Below the pieces are notes generated by a model. That model saw only the letters and a program-made list of their open reading frames with translations. It made no database searches and was not told where the DNA came from. The position numbers were made by a program, and so were the translations under genes. A DNA stretch of 64,000 nt, taken from Streptomyces gossypii (GTDB lineage: Bacteria > Actinomycetota > Actinomycetes > Streptomycetales > Streptomycetaceae). Below, one piece after another: positions 44,209 through 52,412 of this stretch. How positions within the stretch are numbered: position 1 is the first letter of the stretch; each line of letters starts with the position of its first letter. The stretch spans positions 1 through 64,000 of the forward strand of contig NZ_JAJAGO010000012.1 in assembly GCF_025165795.1 (NCBI RefSeq). Direction: 5' to 3'.

Positions 44209-44877
44209 CTACGGAGTCCAGACGATGGGCTTGTCCGAGTAGTCCTCATCGTCGTACTCGGCTCCGGCGACCGTCAGGCCAGGGCCTGCGCCCTGCAGAC
44301 GGGAGCTCTTGTAGCTCGCGCCCTTCTTGGCGAACTCGTCGGGTGCCTGTCCCTCTTCACAGTCGGGGAGGCTGGCGCCGAAGACCACCGCGCCCGTGCT
44401 GCCGCCGCTCTCGCTGACTCCGGAGAGGTTGGGCGGGTAGGTCCCGCCGAGGTCGCTGCCGTCGGCGTTCTCGATGGTGTAACGGACGCAGTAAGGCGTG
44501 ATGTCCGGGTTTGCCTTGTCGCCCATCGCCTTGTCGAAGGCGGCCTTGTCCAGCTTGTCCACACCGGTGACGGTGATGCTGATCGCACCCTTCGACCCGG
44601 CCTTGTCGTACGGGACGACCGCGGGCTCGCCGATCTTCAGCTTCGTGCCGGGCGGCGTCACCTCGACCTTGGCCGGCTTCGCCGCTGGCGAGCTCTCCTC
44701 CGGGGCCTCCTCGGGGCTGGATTCGGGCGCGGCCGAGTCCTCCGCGGGTGCCTCGGGCTTCGACTCCGAGGAGGAGTCGGAGGACGAGTCGGAGGAGTCG
44801 TCGTCACCGCCGCAACCTGTGAGTGCGAACGTGACGGCGCCGATTACCGACACCACTGCCATGCGTGTGCGCTTCAC
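44209..44877 (-). CDS. lipoprotein with a DUF4352-like domain
   Basis: 222 aa. Signal peptide with lipobox LTGC, then a Ser/Asp/Glu/Pro-rich linker and a beta-rich domain (AVVPYDKAGSKGAISITVTG...YCVRYTIENADG) resembling DUF4352 surface proteins. Expected on the outer face of the membrane; function unknown. The GTG at 44877 has GAGAGG seven bases upstream. Distant paralogue of the 58853 gene. Confidence 0.8.
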   Translation of the reverse strand: MKRTRMAVVSVIGAVTFALTGCGGDDDSSDSSSDSSSESKPEAPAEDSAAPESSPEEAPEESSPAAKPAKVEVTPPGTKLKIGEPAVVPYDKAGSKGAISITVTGVDKLDKAAFDKAMGDKANPDITPYCVRYTIENADGSDLGGTYPPNLSGVSESGGSTGAVVFGASLPDCEEGQAPDEFAKKGASYKSSRLQGAGPGLTVAGAEYDDEDYSDKPIVWTP

Positions 44878-45193
44878 CGCTGTGCCTCTCTGATGCCGCA
44901 CGAGGTCCCCCCTCGCCCGGGTGTTGGTCTACCGGTGACCACCTTGGCTCATATCGCAGCGGAGTCGCGTATCAGCCGGGATCCGATTCCCTGGCACTTC
45001 CGTAACAGTCGCTGTTTCTCGGCACACCCGTCACACCCGGCACACCGCGCACACCGCGCACGCTCGGCTTGCCCGGTCCCGGAAGCCGCGGGCGCACCTC
45101 CGCGCCCCGCCGCGGGGGAGTCTTCACCCGGGCGGGGCGCGGAGTGCGAGGTGCCGTGTGCCGTGTGCGAGGTGCGGTCAGCCGTGCCCGGGG

Positions 45194-45913
45194 TCAGGCC
45201 GGGGCGCAGGCGCCGAGGTCTTCCCAGACACCCCACTCACCGCTGCTGCCGGGCTCCTGGCCCTGCACCCACCACCTGGCGCGCCAGGTGTGATCTCCCC
45301 AGGTGACGGTGTCGCCGCCGTTGTAGACGCTGCCAGCGTCCCAGGCTGTCGCGGTGCAGTCGTCCGGGTCACCGGGCTCGCCGGGCCCGCCCGGGTCACC
45401 GCCGATGTTCACGTCGATGCAGGAGTAGAAGGCGTTGTCCGTGTCGGCGACGTTCCAGACGGCGAGCACCTTCTGCTTGCCGGTGAGGTTGCCGAAGTCG
45501 ACCTGGTGGTTGACGGTCGCCGGGGGCTGCGCACCGCCGTCGTTGAACTCCGCCACCTTCTGTCCACCGACGAAGTACTGCCAGGTGCTGGTCGCGTGAC
45601 GTGCCGTCAGTTTCCAGGTGAAGGTGGTCGAGCTGTCGACCGGGGTGGCCTTCCAGCCCTTGCTGTCGTCGTCGAGTTCGGCGAAGCGGGAGTTGCCGCC
45701 GCTGCAACTCTTCAGGCCCTTCGGCCCCTCGACGCTGTGGGGCTCGTACTTGATCTGGCCGCAGTCGACGGTGCCCGCGGCGCACTGAGCCTGGCGGCTC
45801 GGCGGCGAGTTCACGTAGCCGTGCGCGCTGGCCGTGCCGGTCGGCAGGGTCACGGCGAGGAGGGGTGCGATCCCCGCGCCGATCATGACAGCGAGCCTTC
45901 TTTTCGTGTTCAT
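45194..45913 (-). CDS. AA10 lytic polysaccharide monooxygenase with CBM5/12
   Basis: 239 aa, secreted copper enzyme that oxidatively cleaves chitin or cellulose. Signal peptide 1-30 ends TASA, leaving His31 as the mature N-terminus; His31 and His106 (TARHAT) form the copper histidine brace. Four conserved cysteines. A Gly/Pro/Asp linker (171-184) leads to a CBM5/12 domain (186-236, ATAWDAGSVYNGGDTV) that binds chitin or cellulose. AAGGAG six bases before the ATG. A DasR-type site lies 160 bases upstream, pointing to chitin/GlcNAc control. Confidence 0.95.
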   Translation of the reverse strand: MNTKRRLAVMIGAGIAPLLAVTLPTGTASAHGYVNSPPSRQAQCAAGTVDCGQIKYEPHSVEGPKGLKSCSGGNSRFAELDDDSKGWKATPVDSSTTFTWKLTARHATSTWQYFVGGQKVAEFNDGGAQPPATVNHQVDFGNLTGKQKVLAVWNVADTDNAFYSCIDVNIGGDPGGPGEPGDPDDCTATAWDAGSVYNGGDTVTWGDHTWRARWWVQGQEPGSSGEWGVWEDLGACAPA

Positions 45914-46070
45914 GCCAACTCCTTCGTTGTCGAGGCCGCCGCTGAGGGGGTGCGGATACCGGTACGGGTGCCGCCTGCACCCGTACCGCTTCACGGCCTC
46001 GTCGAGTGGGGTCAGTGGGGGGCTCGGAGACGCACGTGGCCAGTACTGAGGGCGAACTGGCGATCGAGGT

Positions 46071-46086
46071 CTTGGTCTAGACCTTA
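46071..46086 (-). promoter_or_regulatory. DasR-responsive element (dre)
   Basis: CTTGGTCTAGACCTTA contains the full TGGTCTAGACC core of the DasR consensus. Upstream of the LPMO gene, as expected for the GlcNAc-controlled chitinolytic regulon. Confidence 0.8.
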
Positions 46087-46147
46087 TCGCTTGTCTGACC
46101 CCCGTCAAGAGGTAAGGCCCGGAGCCCTCAGCCCCGCTTGCTCCGCC

Positions 46148-47251
46148 TCAGCCCGCCTGCTTCTCCGCCGCGCGGATCGTGTCGCGGTAGGTGCGAGCCG
46201 CGGCCCGCAGTGCCGTCTCCGGGTCGATGCCGTCCTCCTCGGCCCGTACGGCGAGGGCAAGCAGCTCATATCCCGTACCGGCTCCCGCCGGGACCGTCAC
46301 GTCCAGTCCCCCGCTACGCGCCCGGCCCGCCAGCTTCGCCGCCAGCGCCAGCGCGGGCTGCCCCAGCGGCACGCCCTCGGTCACCGAGGTACGCCCCTTC
46401 TCCACCGCCTTCGTACGGAGCCAGTGCGCCTTGACCTCCTCGGGGCTCTCAGCGGACTCGTCGCCGAAGACATGCGGATGCCGGTGGATCAGCTTCTCGA
46501 CGATCGTCCCCGCGACGTCATCGATCGAGAACGGCTCCTCCGGATCGTCCTGGGCGATGCGGGCGTGGAAGACGACCTGGAGCAGCACGTCCCCCAGCTC
46601 CTCGCGCAGCGCCTCGCGGTCGCCCGCCTCGATGGCCTCGACGAGCTCGTACGCCTCCTCGATGCCGTACTTCACCAGATCCTCACTCGTCCGCACGCCG
46701 CTCCAGGGGCAGTCGGCACGGATGCGGTCCATCACCTGCACCAGGTCGAGCAGCCGGGCGCCGGGCAGGTCGTAGGAGCCGGGGAGCAGTTCCAGCTCCG
46801 GCATCTCCTCCCGGCCCGAACCCGCGAGCCGGGCCAGCCCGTCGGTCAACCGAGGCTCGCCCTCGGCAGCGGCGATGACCACGACGGTGCCGCCGTCCGC
46901 CATGCAGGCGTCCACGAGTTCGCGCGCACTGAAACCGGGGGCAGGACCGGATGCCGGACTGAACTCCCCGCCGGGCTCCGTGCCGGGCTCCGTGCCGGGC
47001 TCCGGTACCTCCACCTCCACACCCGCCTCCCGTACGTACGGGAGCAGCGGGTGCCCCTCGTCCGCGCAGACCACGCGGCCAGCCTCCCGCAGCGTCTGCC
47101 AGGCGGGCCAGGACAGCAGCCCGGGAGCGACCCGGTGGCTGGTGGTGAGCAGCACGATACGAGGCCGCGCGGCGGGCTCGGCCGGGCGCGCGGCGGGCTC
47201 GGAGAGTTCGGGATCACGGGAGGACCTGGGGGTCTCGGAAGGATGCGGCAC
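46148..47251 (-). CDS. mazG: nucleoside triphosphate pyrophosphohydrolase MazG
   Basis: 367 aa. N-terminal ~130 residues: degenerate tetrapyrrole-methylase-like domain (LLTTSHRVAPGLLSW), typical of actinobacterial MazG. C-terminal MazG domain: DCPWSGVRTSEDL, EEAYELVEAIE, EELGDVLLQVVFHA with the acidic magnesium ligands. Removes pyrophosphate from aberrant NTPs. GTG start. Next to the SurA-like gene, an order common in Streptomyces. Confidence 0.93.
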   Translation of the reverse strand: MPHPSETPRSSRDPELSEPAARPAEPAARPRIVLLTTSHRVAPGLLSWPAWQTLREAGRVVCADEGHPLLPYVREAGVEVEVPEPGTEPGTEPGGEFSPASGPAPGFSARELVDACMADGGTVVVIAAAEGEPRLTDGLARLAGSGREEMPELELLPGSYDLPGARLLDLVQVMDRIRADCPWSGVRTSEDLVKYGIEEAYELVEAIEAGDREALREELGDVLLQVVFHARIAQDDPEEPFSIDDVAGTIVEKLIHRHPHVFGDESAESPEEVKAHWLRTKAVEKGRTSVTEGVPLGQPALALAAKLAGRARSGGLDVTVPAGAGTGYELLALAVRAEEDGIDPETALRAAARTYRDTIRAAEKQAG

Positions 47252-47302
47252 CTTACGAAACTAACCCACTCGCGGCCGGTGACCAGCGCTCCGCCGGACC
47301 GG

Positions 47303-47971
47303 TCAGGCAGGCTGCTGCTCCTGCTGCGCCCTGTCCTTCCGCTCTCCGGTGACGTCCTTCAGCCACGGGGTCTCCGCGTTGACGAGCGTGGTCTCCTTCG
47401 CGCTCCACTTGCCGTAGCGCGGGTTGACGTCGATGCCCATCTGCTTCGCCGCCTCGGAGAGCTTGCCCGTCAGCTGCGCGTTCGCCTCCGGAGCCTGGAG
47501 GTTGATGCCCGACTCGGCCGCGATCTTCTGCACCGCCACCTCCAGCCACACCCAGTCGTCGATCTCCGAGGGGGCGACGGCCTGCTGCTGCAGCAGCATC
47601 GTCCGGAACTCCTTCGGGCCCCCGGCACGCTGCTCGAACTGCGACCGCACCTGCTGGATGTCGCGGCGGGTCACGGTGACGCCCGAGTCGTCCGCGACCT
47701 GCTTCACGATGCGGTGGCGGATCATGCTGTTCAGCGTGACGCGGGTGAGCTGGCCACTGCGCTTGATCAACTCATCGCCCTGCGGCTGCGCGCTCTGCGC
47801 GTCCCGCACCTCGCCGACCTTGGACTGGAGCTGCCCCAGCGTGATCCGGTCGTCACCCACGACGGCCGCCGCGCCGGGGCGGGCGTCATTGCCGCACGCG
47901 GTGAGGAGCGGGGCCACGACGACGAGCGCGGCGGCGGCAGAGACGGTGAGCGCGGACCTGCGGCGGTGCAT
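47303..47971 (-). CDS. SurA-N-domain lipoprotein (putative chaperone)
   Basis: 222 aa. Lipobox LLTAC after a signal peptide; the mature part resembles the SurA/PrsA N-terminal helical chaperone domain (VGDDRITLGQLQSKV, SMIRHRIVKQVADDSGVTVT). No PPIase domain is present, so it is probably a chaperone-only lipoprotein. GGGAGG precedes the ATG. A DasR-like dyad lies 75 bases upstream. Confidence 0.85.
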   Translation of the reverse strand: MHRRRSALTVSAAAALVVVAPLLTACGNDARPGAAAVVGDDRITLGQLQSKVGEVRDAQSAQPQGDELIKRSGQLTRVTLNSMIRHRIVKQVADDSGVTVTRRDIQQVRSQFEQRAGGPKEFRTMLLQQQAVAPSEIDDWVWLEVAVQKIAAESGINLQAPEANAQLTGKLSEAAKQMGIDVNPRYGKWSAKETTLVNAETPWLKDVTGERKDRAQQEQQPA

Positions 47972-48044
47972 GGGGCCTCCCGGGCGGCGGCGAGGGTCGT
48001 GCGACGTCGCATGACCTGACGATGATCGATGTTAGGCAGCAGAG

Positions 48045-48060
48045 AGTGGTCGTGACCACC
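48045..48060 (-). promoter_or_regulatory. dre-like dyad
   Basis: AGTGGTCGTGACCACC: perfect GTGGTC/GACCAC arms as in the DasR consensus, but GT replaces the central TA. Confidence 0.4.
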
Positions 48061-48124
48061 GAATCGACAGGTATTCGCCCAACGATTCGGCCAACACAGC
48101 AGTCGCCCCGCAGAGCACAGACTC

Positions 48125-48802
48125 TCAGCCGTTGCTCCGGCAGCGCTCCAGCATGCTGCCCAGCGTCTTCTTCTCGGGCGCCGTGACGGACAGCTCGTAG
48201 TGGTCCTTCACCGTCACCCAGTTCTCAGCGTACGTGCACCAGTAGCTCTTCAGCGGCGGCTGCCACTCGTCCGGCGGGCGGTCCCCCTTGGACTGGTTCA
48301 CGTTGTCGGTGACGGCGAAGAGCTGCGGCCGGTCCATGTCGTTCGCGAAGTCCTCCCGGCGGTCGTCCTCCCACTCCCGGGCGCCGCTGCGCCATGCCTC
48401 GGCCAGCGGGACCATGTGGTCGATGTCCACGTCGGCGGCCTCCCGCCACACCTCCCCGTCGAACGGACTGCGCCAACTGCCCGACACGGAACGGCAGCTG
48501 CCGTCCGTACGGACCTTTTCCCCGTCCCGCTTGAGCACGGCCTCGCGGGTGTTGCAGGCGCCCTCCTGGACGGACCAGTGCGGGAAGCGGTCCCGCGAGT
48601 AGCCGTCCATCGTCCCCGGCTCCCGTACATCGAGCGCGGCCAGCACCTTCTCGGCACCACCGCCTGCCCCAGCCTCCGCCCCGGCGGACGGCTTCCCCGC
48701 CCCGGCGTCGTCCGTACTCCCGTCCGTCCCGCCACTGCATCCCGCACTCAGCAGCAGAGCCCCCACCGCCAGCGCCGCCGCACGCCGTCTCTGGTCTCCC
48801 AC
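48125..48802 (-). CDS. HNH-family nuclease lipoprotein
   Basis: 225 aa. Lipobox LLSAGC, a Gly/Ala-rich linker, and a GmrSD/DUF1524-type HNH core DIDHMVPLAEAWRSGA with downstream NDMDRPQLFAVTDNVNQSKGD and SYWCTYAENW. Such secreted nucleases degrade extracellular DNA in streptomycetes. GTG start. Monocistronic. Confidence 0.85.
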   Translation of the reverse strand: MGDQRRRAAALAVGALLLSAGCSGGTDGSTDDAGAGKPSAGAEAGAGGGAEKVLAALDVREPGTMDGYSRDRFPHWSVQEGACNTREAVLKRDGEKVRTDGSCRSVSGSWRSPFDGEVWREAADVDIDHMVPLAEAWRSGAREWEDDRREDFANDMDRPQLFAVTDNVNQSKGDRPPDEWQPPLKSYWCTYAENWVTVKDHYELSVTAPEKKTLGSMLERCRSNG

Positions 48803-48917
48803 CCGGTCCGCCCCTCATTCGATCCTCACCACCGCACCTCATCCTGACAGGCGCCGATTCGGGCCGGGCGCCACACGGCCTGGCGAGGCCGCCGATGACG
48901 GCTCGCGCCGCCAGCCG

Positions 48918-49733
48918 TCAGGCAGGGCGGCGGCCGACCGCGAGCAGGTGGGAGCTGGCTGCCAGCAGCTCGGGGTACGGCTCGGCCATCCGGGCCGCGG
49001 TCAGCGCGGAGTCGAACAGAGGCGTGCCCGTGACCGACTCCCCCGTGTGCCGTTCCGTTGCCTTGAGCATGGCCCACGTCGGGCCCTCGATCCCGAACAC
49101 CTCGGCATCCTCGAAACCCGCGTCGGCGACCTCGCCCCGCAGTTCCTCGCCGCTGTGGAAGTATGCGGCGGTAAACGCCTTCTTCCCGTCGATGAACTGC
49201 GTCTCAAGGATGCTGCCGATGCTGTCGCGCACGCCGTCCTTGTGGAGGTGCGCGAATGCTGTGTGCTCGAACAGCGAGGCATAGCGGTTGATCCCAGCTG
49301 CGGCGAGCAGGCCGCCGGGCCTCAGCACGCGGTAGGCCTCGGCGAGCGCACTGCCGCGGTCGCCGCGCTCCAGCAGGTGATAAAGGGGGCCGAGGAGGAG
49401 CACCACGTCGCGGGACGCGTCAGCGGCGGACAGCTCCCGGGCGTCACCGAGCTCGACGGTGCAGCGCGGCAACTGCCGGGCCGCCTCCACGTGACGGGGC
49501 ACCGGGTCGACCAGATGCACCGCGTAGCCGTCCCCGGCAAGCCACCGGGCATGGACGCCCGGTCCGCCCCCGACATCGAGGACGCTCGCGGGCACCGGCG
49601 GGAGGTACCGGCGCAGCAGCTCCTGCGTGCGAACCAGCTCCAACGCCCCGTCCGCCGAGGCCGTCAGCCGATCGGCTTCATTGACCGTGGCCGAATAGAA
49701 GGTCATCACCTCTGGTGCAAGCTCTGGTGCCAT
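48918..49733 (-). CDS. class I SAM-dependent methyltransferase
   Basis: 271 aa. SAM motif I VLDVGGGPGVHARWLA, acidic end of beta2 HLVDP, motif IV DVVLLLGPLYHL, and RPGGLL. No substrate signature. The ATG at 49733 is chosen for the start of the recognisable domain; the ribosome site is weak. Divergent by 74 bp from the GntR gene, so it may share that regulator. Confidence 0.85.
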   Translation of the reverse strand: MAPELAPEVMTFYSATVNEADRLTASADGALELVRTQELLRRYLPPVPASVLDVGGGPGVHARWLAGDGYAVHLVDPVPRHVEAARQLPRCTVELGDARELSAADASRDVVLLLGPLYHLLERGDRGSALAEAYRVLRPGGLLAAAGINRYASLFEHTAFAHLHKDGVRDSIGSILETQFIDGKKAFTAAYFHSGEELRGEVADAGFEDAEVFGIEGPTWAMLKATERHTGESVTGTPLFDSALTAARMAEPYPELLAASSHLLAVGRRPA

Positions 49734-49807
49734 GACGCCATTTTCCCTGCCGCCCCCGGTCCAGTGAACCCGGCAGGCCAACAACATGACCGGTTAACCT
49801 GCCAGCT

Positions 49808-50527
49808 ATGCCCAAATTGAAGTACGAGCAGATCGCCGATCACCTCCGCGCCCGCATCACGGAGGGCGATTTCGCTCCTGGTGACGTTGTGCCTTCCGGT
49901 CGCGACCTGTGCGAGCAGTTCGGTGTCTCCCGTGCGACCGTCATCAAGGCTATGGATGTCCTGCGCAACGACGGCGTTGTCGTCGCCAAACAGGGATCAG
50001 GTTTCACGGTGATCGAGACCCCCGTTGCTCGGCCTGCGGGTCGTCGCAAATCAGGATCACGGATCGCGGGCGGACGGCCTTACAAGCGGCTCGGCGCTCC
50101 GACGAGGGAAGTGCCGCCCCATCGCGTCCGTGACGCGCTGCAACTTCCGCCTGGTGAACGGGCTTTGCACCGTGCCCGGTTGGTGCTCGACGACGAGGGC
50201 TGCCCATTCAGCTTTGTGGTCGCGTGGTTCCCGTTGGACATCGCGGATGCGTGTCCACGCCTGTCGCAGAAGGGCCCGATCGCGGAGGGCACTACCAACT
50301 ACGTCGCACGCACTACGAATCGCTCTCCGGTACGCGGAACGGACGTGGCACAGGTGCGTCTGGCCACCGAGGCCGAGGCTGTCCAACTTGGCCTGTCTCT
50401 CCCGGCTGCGGTCGCCGTCGACAGGCACACCGCGTACGACGTGGCCGGATGCCCGCTCGTCTGCGAAGAGGGTGTCACCTCCGGTGAGTTGTGGGAGCAC
50501 TCGGAGAGCTACTCGATGGGGTCGTGA
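49808..50527 (+). CDS. GntR-family regulator (HutC/UTRA type) of the graspetide locus
   Basis: 239 aa. N-terminal winged helix (residues 5-70, DLCEQFGVSRATVIKAMDVL) and a C-terminal UTRA ligand domain (EEGVTSGELWEHSE near the end). Its ACCGGT-rich upstream sequence (49789-49799) and the perfect dyad in the next promoter (50548-50565) suggest autoregulation and control of the RiPP operon; this is inference. The effector is unknown. Confidence 0.88.
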   Translation: MPKLKYEQIADHLRARITEGDFAPGDVVPSGRDLCEQFGVSRATVIKAMDVLRNDGVVVAKQGSGFTVIETPVARPAGRRKSGSRIAGGRPYKRLGAPTREVPPHRVRDALQLPPGERALHRARLVLDDEGCPFSFVVAWFPLDIADACPRLSQKGPIAEGTTNYVARTTNRSPVRGTDVAQVRLATEAEAVQLGLSLPAAVAVDRHTAYDVAGCPLVCEEGVTSGELWEHSESYSMGS

Positions 50528-50541
50528 TAACCCGCCCCGAC

Positions 50542-50570
50542 TTGACTGGACCGGTGGACCGGTCCAATCT
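50542..50570 (+). promoter_or_regulatory. promoter with operator dyad in the spacer
   Basis: TTGACT (50542-50547), 17-base spacer, CAATCT (50565-50570). The spacer holds a perfect inverted repeat GGACCGGT-GG-ACCGGTCC (50548-50565). Placed directly before the operon and after gntR, so a bound regulator would block RNA polymerase. Confidence 0.65.
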
Positions 50571-50608
50571 GTGTGTGAGGTCACCGTCACTCACAGACTG
50601 GACAGCGC

Positions 50609-50731
50609 ATGACCGATACATGGGCACCGCCCACCAGGCTGAACATCCGCGTCCAACCTGCCTGCACGGCATGGGATGCCGTCCGTGCACTGGAGCACCG
50701 GAGGGACCGGACGCAGAAGGCTGAGCGGTGA
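50609..50731 (+). CDS. 40-aa small ORF heading the graspetide operon
   Basis: Reads MTDTWAPPTRLNIRVQPA... to ...HRRDRTQKAER. Its stop overlaps the next gene's start as GTGA, which is the main argument that it is translated. Sits 39 bases after the predicted -10. Basic and partly helical, with one Cys; no domain recognised. The ribosome site is weak (TGGA). Confidence 0.55.
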   Translation: MTDTWAPPTRLNIRVQPACTAWDAVRALEHRRDRTQKAER

Positions 50732-51093
50732 GCACTGCGCAGCCCCGAGCGGGCGGCGGCGTTCCGCCGGACGCAGAGCGCGTCCGTGCTCTCATTCAGC
50801 GCGCGTTGCACCCCCGGGCCATGCCCGACGGGGCCGAGGTGGCCGAACTGAAGCGGGAGTTGTGCAGTTTCGTCCGGACGTTGCTTCCGGAGGCGGAGGC
50901 GGCGGTCGACAAGCTCTGGTACGGCTCGCTGATCTGGTTTCAGCGCTGCGGTCGGCTCAAGCTCGTGCGTGAGCTACAGGAGCAGGGCCCCGACGTGCAG
51001 TTGCTGACGCCGCATGTATATGTGCGGCATCTGGCTCGTGACTGCCGCGTGCTGCTGGAGTATCTGGGCCTCAACGAGGACCAGGCGCGGTGA
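50728..51093 (+). CDS. DUF6415-like protein of the graspetide operon
   Basis: 121 aa, helical. Pattern ERVRALIQRAL, ELKRELCSFVRTLLPEAEAAV, HVYVRHLARDCRVLLEYL resembles the DUF6415 proteins frequent near streptomycete GntR regulators and RiPP or plasmid-type loci. GTG start with AGAAGG upstream and a GTGA overlap with the small ORF. Function unknown; possibly an accessory or regulatory partner. Confidence 0.7.
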   Translation: MSTAQPRAGGGVPPDAERVRALIQRALHPRAMPDGAEVAELKRELCSFVRTLLPEAEAAVDKLWYGSLIWFQRCGRLKLVRELQEQGPDVQLLTPHVYVRHLARDCRVLLEYLGLNEDQAR

Positions 51094-51545
51094 CCCGCCC
51101 CCAGCGGGCTGGGCGGGTGGTCACCGCGCAGACGGTGCGGGTCGGGGACACGGTGCATGTGCGGGGTGCGTACCGGACGGTGCGGAACCTGCGGGCACTG
51201 GCCGGGGGTGACCGACTGCTGGTATTCGACGGCGGGATCACCTACCGGCTGCTGAGCTGGGTTCCCCTGAACGCTGCCAGGCCACAGCCCGAGCCGGTGA
51301 CCGCCCCGGTGCGGGGGTGGTGCGTTGAGCCCGACACCCGTCCCGACGCAGAGCCGGTCACCCACGCCATGCAGTGCACCACCTGCGCGAAGGCGTCCGC
51401 AGGGTTCGAGGACCCGGAAGGCGCCCGGCGCTGGGCCGGCGAACACACCGGCCGCCTCCCCACCCACCGCAGCTACCGGCAGCTCACGCGCCGCCCCTGG
51501 CACACCACCCCCGCCCCACAGGAGACGCACCATGGCCCACGCTGA
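51090..51545 (+). CDS. small Cys-containing protein of the graspetide operon
   Basis: 151 aa. An N-terminal half with a small beta-barrel look (VRVGDTVHVRGAYRTVRNL) and a C-terminal half MQCTTCAKASAGFEDPEGARRWAGEHTG whose CxxC plus His could bind zinc. Similar short proteins occur beside DUF6415 genes in Streptomyces. GTGA overlap upstream and a 14-bp overlap with the Nudix gene downstream. Function unknown. Confidence 0.65.
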   Translation: MTRPQRAGRVVTAQTVRVGDTVHVRGAYRTVRNLRALAGGDRLLVFDGGITYRLLSWVPLNAARPQPEPVTAPVRGWCVEPDTRPDAEPVTHAMQCTTCAKASAGFEDPEGARRWAGEHTGRLPTHRSYRQLTRRPWHTTPAPQETHHGPR

Positions 51546-52053
51546 CGTCGACCCCGCCGAACCGCCCCGCCGCCGCGTCGGGGCCGTCGTCCTGGTCCGC
51601 GACCCTGCCGGGGCCGTGCTGATGGTCAAACCCCGCTATAAGCGAGGCTGGATCCTTCCCGGTGGCGGAGCACACGAGGGCGAACCGATCACACACGCTG
51701 CCGCACGGGAGCTGTGCGAGGAGACAGGGCTCGTGCTCCCGCTCACGCACCTCATCGCACTCGACCAAGTTCCCGCCAGCGAGGACGGCACCTCCGCCGA
51801 AGGCATCAACGTCGTGATCGACGGCGGCATCCTCACCGCCGCCCAAGCCGCCGACGTCACCGTTCCCACAGCTGCCGCACACGAACTGGCCGCCACCGCA
51901 TGGGTACCGCTGCAGCACCTCGCCGCGCACACCGAGCCGTACCAGGAGCGCCGCATCCGCGCCGCCGTGCACGCCACCGATCACGGCAACGAACTCCCAC
52001 TCCTCCTCCTCGGCGAGCGGACCGACCGGGCTCGCCCCAAGTCTCCGGAATGA
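51532..52053 (+). CDS. Nudix hydrolase
   Basis: 173 aa. A perfect Nudix box GGAHEGEPITHAAARELCEETGL (G-x5-E-x7-RE-U-xEE-x-G-U; quoted in part, GGAHEGEP...RELCEETGL). Would hydrolyse a nucleoside diphosphate linked to another group. AGGAGA seven bases before the ATG. Whether it serves the RiPP pathway or rides in the operon is unknown. Confidence 0.88.
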   Translation: MAHADVDPAEPPRRRVGAVVLVRDPAGAVLMVKPRYKRGWILPGGGAHEGEPITHAAARELCEETGLVLPLTHLIALDQVPASEDGTSAEGINVVIDGGILTAAQAADVTVPTAAAHELAATAWVPLQHLAAHTEPYQERRIRAAVHATDHGNELPLLLLGERTDRARPKSPE

Positions 52054-52142
52054 GAACTCTCATGGCATGGGATCACGCAACTCGGCTTGCTGACCGAGTT
52101 GTTGCAACTGTCGGCACCAACATGAATGGAGGCGCAGCACAC

Positions 52143-52412
52143 ATGACGCAGACACCCGCACCTTGGGGCACGGGCAGGATGGAGCCGTACGCGGCCACTG
52201 TCACGGCCCCGCAGTTCACGCCCGTGATCGACCCCGAAACGCAGATCGCCGTGATCGTGGACGAGCACGGGCACACGGTCGAGATGGGTGGCCACGGCAC
52301 GAGCACCACCGGTCTGACCCCGACGACCACTACCCCGGGCGATGGCTCCGGGCCAGGGGGCGCGACCGACGCCGCCAGCACTGAGTCCTACGACCAGGAC
52401 CAGTCCGGCTGA
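52143..52412 (+). CDS. tgmA: graspetide precursor peptide (ATP-grasp target RiPP)
   Basis: 89 aa. Leader about 1-50 includes PQFTPVIDPETQIAVIVDEHGH; then GGHGTSTTGLTPTTTT, a Gly/Pro spacer and an acidic end TESYDQDQSG. This matches the GRASP_targ precursor pattern: HGTST followed by Thr-rich then Asp/Glu-rich segments supplying hydroxyl and carboxyl side chains for ester crosslinks. The ATG at 52143 has GGAGG about 10 bases upstream; an earlier in-frame ATG (52122) would place that site inside the gene. Stop overlaps tgmB as TGATG. The leader/core boundary is inferred. Confidence 0.85.
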   Translation: MTQTPAPWGTGRMEPYAATVTAPQFTPVIDPETQIAVIVDEHGHTVEMGGHGTSTTGLTPTTTTPGDGSGPGGATDAASTESYDQDQSG

